A DNA stretch of 64,000 bases, from positions 2,666,001 to 2,730,000 of the forward strand of contig NZ_CP103288.1 of NCBI RefSeq assembly GCF_024758005.1, read 5' to 3'. Positions 1-7,562 of this stretch are shown here, piece after piece. The position numbers were made by a program, and so were the translations under genes. The DNA comes from Pseudarthrobacter sp. NS4. Lineage in GTDB: Bacteria; Actinomycetota; Actinomycetes; Actinomycetales; Micrococcaceae. Each line of letters starts with the position of its first letter. Position 1 is the stretch's first letter. A model generated the notes under the pieces. It was given only the letters and a program-made list of their open reading frames with translations, did not search any database and was not told where the DNA came from.

Positions 1-1363
1 CCAGGGCCTCGAACTTGCCCTTGGTGAGGCTGTCCGAGGCTTTATCCTCGCGGTTGGCCTCCTCCATCAGCGAGTCTTCCGGATTGAAGAGGCCGTCGCC
101 GTCCTCCTTCTCCGGACGGTCCAGCGCGTGGTCCCGTTCCGCTTCCATGGAGTTGGCCAGCGCCATCAGCTGGGGAACCGACGGCAGGAAGACCGACGCC
201 GTCTCGCCCCTTTTGCGCGCACGCACGAAGCGGCCCACGGCTTGGGCGAAGAACAGCGGAGTGGACGTGGAGGTGGCGTACACCCCGACGGACAGCCGGG
301 GAACGTCGACGCCCTCGGACACCATGCGGACGGCCACCATCCAGCGGGTTTCTCCTGCCGAGAACTCCTCGATCTTGCTCGAGGCCTTGGCGTCGTCGGA
401 GAGGATGACAGTGGGTGACTGCCCCGTAATCCTCTTCAGCTGGCCGGCGTAGGCGCGGGCGTCCTCGTGGTCGGTGGCAATCACGAGGCCCCCGGCGTCG
501 GGCACCGTACGGCGCACTTCGCTGAGCCGTTTGTCCGCCCCGGCCAGGACGGCAGGAATCCATTCGCCCGCCGGGTTCAGGGCTGTCCGCCAGGCGTGGG
601 AGGTGATGTCCTTGGTGACTGCTGCCTCACCAAGCGACGCGGCCATTTCCTCCCCCGCGCTGGTGCGCCAGCGCATCTGGCCGGAGTAGGCCATAAACAT
701 CACTGGCCGGACCACGTGGTCCCGCAGGGCATTTCCATAACCGTACGTGTAGTCGGCCTTCGAACGGCGAATGCCGTCGCGGTCCTCGGCGTATTCAACG
801 AACGGGATGGGCGAGGTATCCGAGCGGAACGGCGTACCTGTCAGGGACAACCGCCGGACGGCAGGATCGAAGGCCTCCCGGAGGCCGTCGCCCCAGGACA
901 GGGCTTCACCGCCGTGGTGGATTTCATCAAGGATGACCAGGGTCCGCGCAGCTTCTGTCTTGGCCCGGTGCAGCAGGGGCTTGCTGGCCACCTGGGCATA
1001 CGTGACGGCGACACCGATGAAGCCGCGGCCGTGCTGGCCGTCGGAGTTCTTGAAGTTGGGGTCGATGGCGATGCCCACCTTCGCCGCCGCGTCCGCCCAC
1101 TGCCGCTTGAGGTGGTCCGTGGGCGCCACGATGGTTACCCTGTTGACGGCGCCTGAGTCGATGAGCGTGGACGCCACCCGCAGCGCGAACGTGGTCTTAC
1201 CGGCACCCGGAGTTGCTACCGCCAGGAAATCCCGGGGACTCTTGCGCAAATACAGGTCAAGTGCTTCCTGCTGCCAGGCACGGAGTTTCGGGGCGGTTCC
1301 CCAGGCTGCGCGTTCCGGATAAGCCGGAGGCAGGGTGGGGCCGCCAAAAAGCGTCTCCGTCAC
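1..1363 (-). CDS. Superfamily 2 DEAD/DEAH-type helicase, C-terminus beyond the window
   Basis: ATP-dependent nucleic-acid helicase; about 454 N-terminal residues are in the window and the frame runs open off the left edge. The translation shows Walker A ATPGAGKTT, a DEAH-box variant DEIH (motif II, LVILDEIHHGG), motif III LTGTPFR and motif VI QAVGRFVRARK, in the order expected of type III restriction/Rad25-like SF2 helicases. The start is a GTG sharing one base with the stop of the DUF3039 gene (TAGTG), which argues for translational coupling. The substrate cannot be told from sequence; I see no nuclease or methylase next to it, so a restriction role is not supported. Confidence 0.87.
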   Translation of the reverse strand, partial: MTETLFGGPTLPPAYPERAAWGTAPKLRAWQQEALDLYLRKSPRDFLAVATPGAGKTTFALRVASTLIDSGAVNRVTIVAPTDHLKRQWADAAAKVGIAIDPNFKNSDGQHGRGFIGVAVTYAQVASKPLLHRAKTEAARTLVILDEIHHGGEALSWGDGLREAFDPAVRRLSLTGTPFRSDTSPIPFVEYAEDRDGIRRSKADYTYGYGNALRDHVVRPVMFMAYSGQMRWRTSAGEEMAASLGEAAVTKDITSHAWRTALNPAGEWIPAVLAGADKRLSEVRRTVPDAGGLVIATDHEDARAYAGQLKRITGQSPTVILSDDAKASSKIEEFSAGETRWMVAVRMVSEGVDVPRLSVGVYATSTSTPLFFAQAVGRFVRARKRGETASVFLPSVPQLMALANSMEAERDHALDRPEKEDGDGLFNPEDSLMEEANREDKASDSLTKGKFEAL

Positions 1364-1704
1364 TATTTGTTGTTGCCCGAGTCCCCTCCGGGACCCTTGC
1401 CGCCGTCGTTGCCCGGGCGGAGGCCCTCATAGACCTCTTTGCACATCGGGCACACCGGGAACTTCTGCGGATCCCGGCCCGGCGTCCAGACCTTGCCGCA
1501 CAGTGCGATGACGGGGTCGCCGGTCAGCGCGGACTCCATGATCTTTTCCTTGCGCACGTAGTGGGAAAAGCGCTCCCGGTCGCCCGGCTCCACCTCCTGG
1601 CGCAGTTCCTCGCGCTCGATGGTGGCTGTGGACGAGCCAGCCCCGGAAAGCTCGCGCATCGGGTCGTTTTCGAGAGGGTCCGTCATGCTAGTCATGCCAA
1701 CCAT
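1363..1704 (-). CDS. DUF3039 family small protein
   Basis: A 113-residue protein with the conserved C-terminal core ALCGKVWTPGRDPQKFPVC followed by PMCKEVYE. The pair of short Cys-containing motifs suggests a metal-binding knuckle. It matches what I know as DUF3039, an actinobacterial family often next to an SF2 helicase, as here. Function is unknown; the one-base overlap with the helicase start suggests they are made together. The C-terminal tail is Gly/Asn/Asp rich. The start is uncertain: three in-frame ATGs lie within the first seven codons and none has a clear ribosome-binding site. Confidence 0.8.
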   Translation of the reverse strand: MVGMTSMTDPLENDPMRELSGAGSSTATIEREELRQEVEPGDRERFSHYVRKEKIMESALTGDPVIALCGKVWTPGRDPQKFPVCPMCKEVYEGLRPGNDGGKGPGGDSGNNK

Positions 1705-1799
1705 CTTAGCTGTTACGGTGGCGGGACGTTCGACGGCGGCACGTCCGGCACCGCCCGCCGTCGGCCCTTTTCGCGGTGCTTCAGCACGGATTCCGCAGG

Positions 1800-2579
1800 C
1801 TAAAGGCCTTGCCAGGCAGGCTTGTTGTCATACGTATGCCGGTAAAAATCGGCGAGCTTCAGCGCCGAGGCCGCCGCCTCGTCCACCAAGACGGTGGCGT
1901 GCGGATGAAACTGCAGCAGCGAGGCAGGGCAGATGGCCGAGACAGGTCCCTCCACGAAGTCGCGCACGGCCTGTGCCTTCTGCGCCCCGGTGGCGAGCAG
2001 GATCACATGCCGGGCCTCCATGATGGTGCCCAATCCCTGGGTCAGGACATGATGCGGAACCTCGGCCAGGCTGTTGAAGAACCGGGCGTTGTCACGGCGT
2101 GTCTGTTCGATCAGGCTCTTGATCCGGGTGCGCGACGCGAAGGAGGAGCCGGGCTCATTGAAGGCGAGATGGCCATCGGTCCCCACTCCCAGGAGCTGCA
2201 GGTCTACACCGCCGGCTGCCGAGATGGCTTCCTCGTAGGCCTGGCACGTCGCGGGGATGTCCCCGGCGGAGCCGTCCGGGCCATGGACGTTGTCCGGCGC
2301 TATATTCACACGGCTGGTGAACTCCCGGCGGATCACTTCCCGGTATGACTCGGGATGCCCGGCGGGCAGCCCTACATATTCGTCCAGGGCAAAGCCGCTG
2401 GCCTGGCTGAAGTCCAGCCCCTGCCCGCACCGCTCCGCCAGCTGGTCATAGACAGGCAGCGGCGAGGATCCCGTGGCAAGTCCCAGCACGGCGTTCGGCT
2501 TCCGCCGCAACAGGTCCTCGATGGCGTCCGCCGCCAGTTTTCCGATCTGCCTGCTGCCGCCAAGGATGACTACTTCCAT
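1800..2579 (-). CDS. nagB: Glucosamine-6-phosphate deaminase
   Basis: Converts glucosamine-6-phosphate to fructose-6-phosphate and ammonia, feeding amino-sugar carbon into glycolysis. The 259 residues are the usual NagB length. Family motifs are present: phosphate-binding ATGSSP (35-40), LDEYVG (65-70) with the catalytic Asp region, and GTDGHLAFNEPG (133-144). It lies 30 bases after the ABC permease gene and 95 bases before the DUF3039 gene on the same strand, so co-transcription with the exporter is possible. No nagA or GlcNAc transporter is nearby. Confidence 0.92.
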   Translation of the reverse strand: MEVVILGGSRQIGKLAADAIEDLLRRKPNAVLGLATGSSPLPVYDQLAERCGQGLDFSQASGFALDEYVGLPAGHPESYREVIRREFTSRVNIAPDNVHGPDGSAGDIPATCQAYEEAISAAGGVDLQLLGVGTDGHLAFNEPGSSFASRTRIKSLIEQTRRDNARFFNSLAEVPHHVLTQGLGTIMEARHVILLATGAQKAQAVRDFVEGPVSAICPASLLQFHPHATVLVDEAAASALKLADFYRHTYDNKPAWQGL

Positions 2580-2609
2580 TGCTGTTCCCTCCTGCCGTGC
2601 CCGCTTCCG

Positions 2610-4181
2610 TCAGCGGTTGACTGCCACCTGGGCCAGTAGCTCAGGACCGCGCGCGTCCAGCCATTTTCCGCCCAGCCGCACACCCACCACAAACAGGGCA
2701 AGGCCCAGGACGGTTCCCACGGCGAGGTTGATCCAGCCGAAGAGGCTGTTGCCGGTCACCAGTTGCGCGATCAGCAGGGCAGCCTCGGGCAGGACAAGGA
2801 GCAGGAGTACCAGCATCCCGCCGAACTGCACCGCCAGGGTCTGCCCGACGTTGCCCGGCGGCTTCTTGAAGGGGCTGTCTCCGGGCAGCGGTACGGCAAC
2901 GGTGTACCGGGCTGACACTACGGAGGCCAGACCCAGACCGGTGAAGAGGGTTCCCAGGCTCAGCCCCAGCTGGCCCGGCAGGGCTTGCCAGTCGCCCGTG
3001 AATGCGGAATGGCCCACGGCGAACACGAGCACCACGGGAAGGGCGAATGCAAGGCACGCCAGGGCGCGGCCCAGCCTGTCGGCCACTCCCGGGACGCCTG
3101 TGGCAAGGTGCAGGGCAAATGCCGTGTTGTCGTATGAGACGTCGGCGGAGATGGACCAGGCAAGGATGAAGGCGGACAGCGGGGCCAGCACGGCAAGGCT
3201 GGAGTAGTCCCCCATTTGAGCGCCCTGGAATGCCAGCACCACGGGCAGCAGCGGAATGACCACCAGGGAACCCGAGTACCGCGGGTCGCGGAACCAGTAC
3301 GTCAGTGACCTGGCCATGACTGCTCCGGCCGGTAGTGAAGGCAGGAGCCCCAGCAGTCCCAGGCTGCTGCCCTTGCGTTTGCCGCTGCCGGCGAAGGGCG
3401 GCGTGACGAGAGCCCGTTCCAGCAGGAGTTTCCAGCACCACGCCATGGCAGCAAGCGTGCCAACGGAAACAAGGAGCTTCAGTGCGGCCTCATCATACTG
3501 GCCGGCATGGACGTCGCCGGCCAGGGACCAGGGTGCACCAAGCGGGGTCCAGGACATTACCCGCGCGAAATCCGGCAGGAAGCCCGTCGAAGCGGAGATT
3601 CCCTGGCCAACCCCCGCCACGATCGGCCCCATCAGGACCAGGGGCACCATGAACGCGATTGCACTGATGTCCTTGAAGCGCCGGGAGGCCGCCAGGCTTG
3701 CAGTCGCCGTGGTCACCACCTTGGCGAGCACAACACAGGTCATGACGCCCAGTGCCGCACCCAGCAGGGCCGCGAGCGCGGGCAGCACGCCGCGGAACCA
3801 CGTCACCACGGTGGACAGCGCCACAAGGGCAGTAGCCACGCCTGGAATGCCGATCAATCCGCCGAGTGCCAGGCCCGCGAGCATCTGTTTCATCGGTATG
3901 GCGAAGGTGGTGAAGCGGGCAGGATCCAGGGTCATGTCCGTAGCTGAGGCCACCACGGGGATGATCCCCCAGCCGAGGACAGCGGCAGCGCCCCCCAGCA
4001 CCAGAGCCGTCTGCGCGAGTTCGGGTTCGGCAGTGCGCAGCAGGATCAGGGCCACCACAAGTGTGCCGACAAGGCCCAGCGCGTAGATCCCCGCGAAAGC
4101 CAACCCCACCAGCTGCCAGGGGCTGCGGCGGAGCCCGTTGCGCAGCAGCGTCAGCTTCAGCCTCAGAAGGTGCGCAACCAT
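2610..4181 (-). CDS. ABC transporter permease, large polytopic membrane protein
   Basis: A 523-residue membrane protein with about ten or more hydrophobic segments spread over its length, beginning MVAHLLRLKLTLLRNGL. It has no ATPase motifs and is the membrane partner of the ATPase encoded immediately upstream. The chosen ATG overlaps the last 19 bases of the ATPase gene, so the two are translationally coupled. The organisation resembles ABC-2-type exporters, but the cargo cannot be inferred. The reading frame stays open upstream of this ATG, but that extension is antisense-like low-complexity Arg/Gly sequence and is rejected. Confidence 0.83.
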   Translation of the reverse strand: MVAHLLRLKLTLLRNGLRRSPWQLVGLAFAGIYALGLVGTLVVALILLRTAEPELAQTALVLGGAAAVLGWGIIPVVASATDMTLDPARFTTFAIPMKQMLAGLALGGLIGIPGVATALVALSTVVTWFRGVLPALAALLGAALGVMTCVVLAKVVTTATASLAASRRFKDISAIAFMVPLVLMGPIVAGVGQGISASTGFLPDFARVMSWTPLGAPWSLAGDVHAGQYDEAALKLLVSVGTLAAMAWCWKLLLERALVTPPFAGSGKRKGSSLGLLGLLPSLPAGAVMARSLTYWFRDPRYSGSLVVIPLLPVVLAFQGAQMGDYSSLAVLAPLSAFILAWSISADVSYDNTAFALHLATGVPGVADRLGRALACLAFALPVVLVFAVGHSAFTGDWQALPGQLGLSLGTLFTGLGLASVVSARYTVAVPLPGDSPFKKPPGNVGQTLAVQFGGMLVLLLLVLPEAALLIAQLVTGNSLFGWINLAVGTVLGLALFVVGVRLGGKWLDARGPELLAQVAVNR

Positions 4182-4957
4182 TCCAGCCCTTCCGTGTGGC
4201 TCCGGCCGCCCACAAGCTGGACGAACCGGTCTTCCAGGGATGCGCCGCCGCGGACCTCGTCCACCGTCCCGGCGGCCAGCAGCCGGCCGCCCGCCACCAC
4301 GGCCACGTGGTCGCACATCCGCTGGACGAGGTCCATCACATGGCTGGATACGATCACCGTGCCGCCGGATGCCACATAGGTGTCCAAAATGGAGCGGATG
4401 TTGGCCGCAGACACGGGATCCACCGCTTCGAAGGGTTCATCCAGGACGAGGAGGCGCGGTGCGTGGATCAGGGCGGAGGCGAGCGCAATCTTCTTGGTCA
4501 TGCCGGCCGAATAGTCAACCACCAGCGTTCCGGCGTCCTGCGACAGGTCCATGGCTGCCAGCAACTCCCCCACCCGCGACGCCACAACGTCTTTCTGCAT
4601 GCCCCTCAGGAGGCCGGAATACGTGATCAGCTGCTCGCCCGTCAGCCGGTCGAACAGCCGCACGCCGTCGGGCAGGATGCCCATCAGCTTCTTGGCTTCC
4701 AGCGGCCGGGTCCAGACATCCACGCCGTGCACCACCGCCGTGCCGAAGTCCGGACGCAGAAGCCCGGTTGCCATGGACAGCGTGGTGGTCTTGCCGGCAC
4801 CGTTCGGGCCGACAATTCCGAAGAAGGAGCCCGCGGGAACGTCGAGGCTGATTCCGTCCACCGCGATCTTGTCGCCGAACCGTTTGGCAAGGCCTCGGAT
4901 GGACAGCGCCGGCACAGGTCCTGCATGGGGTGCCGGGTCTGGTTGCTGAGCAGTCAT
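4163..4957 (-). CDS. ABC transporter ATP-binding protein
   Basis: A 264-residue cytoplasmic ATPase with Walker A GPNGAGKT (50-57), Walker B LLVLDEP (169-175), and a degenerate signature YSAGMTKK (149-156) in place of LSGGQ, as in CcmA-type exporter ATPases. A switch His is present in the IVSSHVMD stretch. It powers the permease encoded by the overlapping downstream gene. About 100 bases separate it from the DUF3253 gene upstream, so a promoter for the ABC-nagB group may lie there. Confidence 0.9.
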   Translation of the reverse strand: MTAQQPDPAPHAGPVPALSIRGLAKRFGDKIAVDGISLDVPAGSFFGIVGPNGAGKTTTLSMATGLLRPDFGTAVVHGVDVWTRPLEAKKLMGILPDGVRLFDRLTGEQLITYSGLLRGMQKDVVASRVGELLAAMDLSQDAGTLVVDYSAGMTKKIALASALIHAPRLLVLDEPFEAVDPVSAANIRSILDTYVASGGTVIVSSHVMDLVQRMCDHVAVVAGGRLLAAGTVDEVRGGASLEDRFVQLVGGRSHTEGLEWLRTF

Positions 4958-5058
4958 GAAGCCAGACTAGCCCTCTGGTTGCGGCAGCGGGGTCCTCCTG
5001 CAGGAGTAGCAAAAAAGGCGTACGAAGGCATTCCTGCCAACGGCAGGACCGCTGGCTC

Positions 5059-5346
5059 CTACCGCACCTTCCGGATGCGGATCGGGCCCTTGGCATTGGA
5101 GGGATCAACCACAGAACCGCGCTGGGTGATCTGGACTTCCCCCGCATCTACCAACCGCCGCGCAGCCCGCCGGGCCGGCTCCATGAGGTCGCGCCAGTTG
5201 TCACCGCCCACGGCACGTGCTGCCTCCGAGGGGCAGATGGTGGACGCCGCGGCCCTGGCGGCCAAAAGCTCCAGGATGGTGGCTTCCAACTGCTGGTCGA
5301 TCCTGTTACCAGGGACTTGCGCCTTTTGGCGCTGGGGACCGGTCAT
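5059..5346 (-). CDS. DUF3253 family protein
   Basis: A 95-residue protein matching what I know as DUF3253: an N-terminal helical region, then CPSEAARAVGGDNWRDLM and RRAARRLVDAGEVQITQRG, ending with IRIRKV. The layout looks like a small winged-helix fold, but no activity is established from sequence. The ATG at 5346 was chosen because upstream in-frame sequence is the antisense of nothing conserved and the family usually starts just before this core. It lies 14 bases after the flavin oxidoreductase gene, probably in one operon. Confidence 0.78.
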   Translation of the reverse strand: MTGPQRQKAQVPGNRIDQQLEATILELLAARAAASTICPSEAARAVGGDNWRDLMEPARRAARRLVDAGEVQITQRGSVVDPSNAKGPIRIRKVR

Positions 5347-5360
5347 CACTGATGCGGCGG

Positions 5361-6458
5361 TCAGAAGGTGCGCCGCGGCAGGGCCCGCTCGTACTGGGGC
5401 GCCCAGCTGACCTCGTGGCCAAGTTCGAATGCGGCGCGCAACCACCAATGCGGGTCCCGCAGGGCTGCCCTGGCAATGAACACGGCATCGGCCTGCCCTG
5501 TGGCGATGGCGTGCTCGGCCTGTCCTGCCGAGGTCAGCAGGCCAACAGTTCCGGTGGGAACACCCGATTCCTTCCGGATGGCGGCAGAAAATCCGGTCTG
5601 GTATCCGGGGCCTGCCTTGATCTGCTGATGGGCCACGGCTCCGCCGCTGGACACGTCGATCAGGTCCACCCCGTGCCCCGCGGCCTCGCGGGCAAGGCGG
5701 ACCGAGGCCGGCAGGTCGATTCCGCCTTCGGCCCAGTCGCTGGCGGAGATCCTCAGCAGCAGCGGCATGGAGTCCGGGATGACGGCCCGCACAGCATCGA
5801 TAACGGCAAGCATCAGGCGGTTCCTGCCCGCCTCATCCCCGCCCCATGCGTCGGTCCGGGTGTTGATCAGCGGGCTCTGGAACTGGTGCAGGAGGTAGCC
5901 GTGCGCCCCGTGGATTTCGACAGTGTCGAAGCCGGCGTCAACTGCCCGGACGGCGGCGGCCGCGAAGTCCCTGATGACCCCCGCGATCTGTTCCTCATCC
6001 ATCGCGGCGGGCGCGGCATAACCGTCAAACGGCGCCGGCGAGGGCCCCACCGTGGTCCAGCCGCCGTCGGACTCCGGAACGCTGCCGTGCTTGGCGGAAA
6101 AGGGCCAGTACGTCGATGCCTTCCGGCCCGCATGGGCCAGCTGGACGCCAATTTTGGTGTCCGCCGCCCCGTGGCGGTGCACGAAGTTGGTGATCCGCTG
6201 CCAGCCTTCGGCCTGGACGTCATTGTAGAGGCCGGCATCGCGGGGGCTGATCATGCCTTCGTGGTTGACGGCTGCGGCCTCAGTGAGAATCAGCGCGGCG
6301 CCGCCGGCGGCGAAGGAACCCAGGTGCATCAGGTGCCAGTCGTGCGGAACGCCGGGCGCGTCGCCGGGGTCACAGCTGTACTGGCACATGGGCGACACCC
6401 AGCCACGGTGCTGGAGCTCCAGGGAGCGCAGCTTCAGCGGCTCGAAAAGCGCCGGCAC
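5361..6458 (-). CDS. NADH:flavin oxidoreductase, old yellow enzyme family (YqjM-like)
   Basis: A 365-residue TIM-barrel FMN enzyme expected to reduce activated C=C bonds using NAD(P)H. It has the N-terminal LFEPLKLRSLELQHR motif with SPMCQYSC (the YqjM-class Cys that tunes FMN), QLAHAGRK, HGAHGYLLHQFQSP (the His-x-x-His substrate pair lies in this stretch) and LLRISASDW. The GTG start shares one base with the stop of the thioredoxin-like gene (TAGTG). Its neighbours suggest a redox or stress role, but the physiological substrate is not deducible. Confidence 0.92.
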   Translation of the reverse strand: MPALFEPLKLRSLELQHRGWVSPMCQYSCDPGDAPGVPHDWHLMHLGSFAAGGAALILTEAAAVNHEGMISPRDAGLYNDVQAEGWQRITNFVHRHGAADTKIGVQLAHAGRKASTYWPFSAKHGSVPESDGGWTTVGPSPAPFDGYAAPAAMDEEQIAGVIRDFAAAAVRAVDAGFDTVEIHGAHGYLLHQFQSPLINTRTDAWGGDEAGRNRLMLAVIDAVRAVIPDSMPLLLRISASDWAEGGIDLPASVRLAREAAGHGVDLIDVSSGGAVAHQQIKAGPGYQTGFSAAIRKESGVPTGTVGLLTSAGQAEHAIATGQADAVFIARAALRDPHWWLRAAFELGHEVSWAPQYERALPRRTF

Positions 6459-7510
6459 TAGAAGAGGACCCTCGCAAGGGCCTGCCGCGCCTTGCCAACG
6501 CGCTCGTCCGATGCGCCCACCACGTCGAAGAGTTCCAGGAGCCGGACCCGTGCGGTCTCACGTTCCGGACCGAAATTCCTGCCGATGAATGTCACCAGGC
6601 GGTTCAGGGCGTCTTCCACGTGCCCGCCCGCAACATCCAGGTCCGCAACGCCCAGCTGGGCCTCCAGGTTGTCCGGCTCGTTGGCGGCGAGCGTACGGAG
6701 GGCTTCGCTGTCCTGCTCAGACAGCGGCTGCAGCCTCGCCATGAGCTCCACCTGGGCAAGCCCGGCCTTGGCTTCGTGGTCGGCTGGCATTTCCTTCAGT
6801 GCCTGCCGGTAGGCATCAGCGGCAGCTTCGTAGTCGCCGGCCTCGATGGCATCGAAAGCGGCCTGGTGCAGCGGCGGAAGTGGTGCGGGCTCCGGTTCTT
6901 CACCGGCCCCGCCGTTCAGGCTGCCGGTCACGCCGTTGGCGGCAGCCACTTTCAACAGTTCGTCAAAGAGGCTGCGCACCTGCTGCTCCTCCGCGCTGCC
7001 TTGGAACAGCGGCACGGGCTGGCCCTTGAGGACCGCGACGGCGGTGGGAACGGCCTGCACCTGGAATGCCTGCGCAAGTTGCGGGAAGGCGTCGATGTCT
7101 GCGGCACCGAGGACCAGCCGGCCGCCATAGCTGGCCACCACCCGGTCAAGGGTGTCCACCATGCCGGTCGATTCCGGAGAGTACGGGGCCCACAGCGCGA
7201 AGACCACGGGCACCTGCATGGACAGTTCCACGAGCTGCTGGAAGTTGGCCTCGGTCACGTCGACCCTCAACTCGGGCCCGCCGCCGGACTGCGCCCCTTC
7301 CGGTGCTTTGGCCGACGGTGCTGCCGTCCCGGCCGGTGTACCTGTCCCGGGCGGCGTACCTGTCCCGGCGGGTGTTCCTGTCCCGGCGGGTGTTCCTGTC
7401 CCGGCGGGCGCCGCCGGCCTTTGCTTCAGGGTGGACAGGTCGACGGCGCCACGCAGGTTAAGCAGGTTGGCAGCGGCTGGAGGGACTGGGCGGGAAGCTG
7501 GCGAACTCAT
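6458..7510 (-). CDS. Thioredoxin-fold/TPR protein (YbbN-like co-chaperonin), no CxxC
   Basis: A 350-residue protein. Residues 33-66 are a Pro/Gly/Thr repeat linker; 80-190 form a thioredoxin fold with the cis-Pro motif VPTA (154-157); 200-350 are helical TPR-like repeats, the layout of YbbN/CnoX. The redox motif is replaced by WAPYSPES (107-114), with Ser at both Cys positions, so it cannot act as a dithiol oxidoreductase; a holdase or adaptor role is more likely. The ATG at 7510 is chosen over an upstream in-frame extension that lacks conserved sequence. It is coupled to the flavin oxidoreductase gene. Confidence 0.87.
   Translation of the reverse strand: MSSPASRPVPPAAANLLNLRGAVDLSTLKQRPAAPAGTGTPAGTGTPAGTGTPPGTGTPAGTAAPSAKAPEGAQSGGGPELRVDVTEANFQQLVELSMQVPVVFALWAPYSPESTGMVDTLDRVVASYGGRLVLGAADIDAFPQLAQAFQVQAVPTAVAVLKGQPVPLFQGSAEEQQVRSLFDELLKVAAANGVTGSLNGGAGEEPEPAPLPPLHQAAFDAIEAGDYEAAADAYRQALKEMPADHEAKAGLAQVELMARLQPLSEQDSEALRTLAANEPDNLEAQLGVADLDVAGGHVEDALNRLVTFIGRNFGPERETARVRLLELFDVVGASDERVGKARQALARVLF
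7326..7415. repeat. 18-bp coding minisatellite, about 4.5 copies
   Basis: Four tandem 18-base units start at 7326, 7344, 7362 and 7380, each beginning gtcccgg, followed by a partial fifth. Units three and four are identical. The unit is a multiple of three, so it encodes a Gly-Thr-Gly-Thr-Pro-Ala/Pro type repeat in the linker of the thioredoxin-like protein, and copy-number change would stay in frame. Confidence 0.9.
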
Positions 7511-7562
7511 GCTTTCCACTTTAGCCACTCCGGCCGCTGCCGGAAGTACTGGGGTAACCGGG

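Noticed and set aside
4061..5410. 449-codon plus-strand ORF across the ABC transporter genes
   Set aside because: It is antisense to clear ABC ATPase and permease genes; its translation is Arg/Gly/His-rich without family features. GC-rich codon bias keeps the opposite frame open.
7326..7415. Tandem repeats considered as a CRISPR or regulatory repeat array
   Set aside because: Units are directly adjacent without spacers and translate as a linker in a real gene; this is a coding minisatellite.
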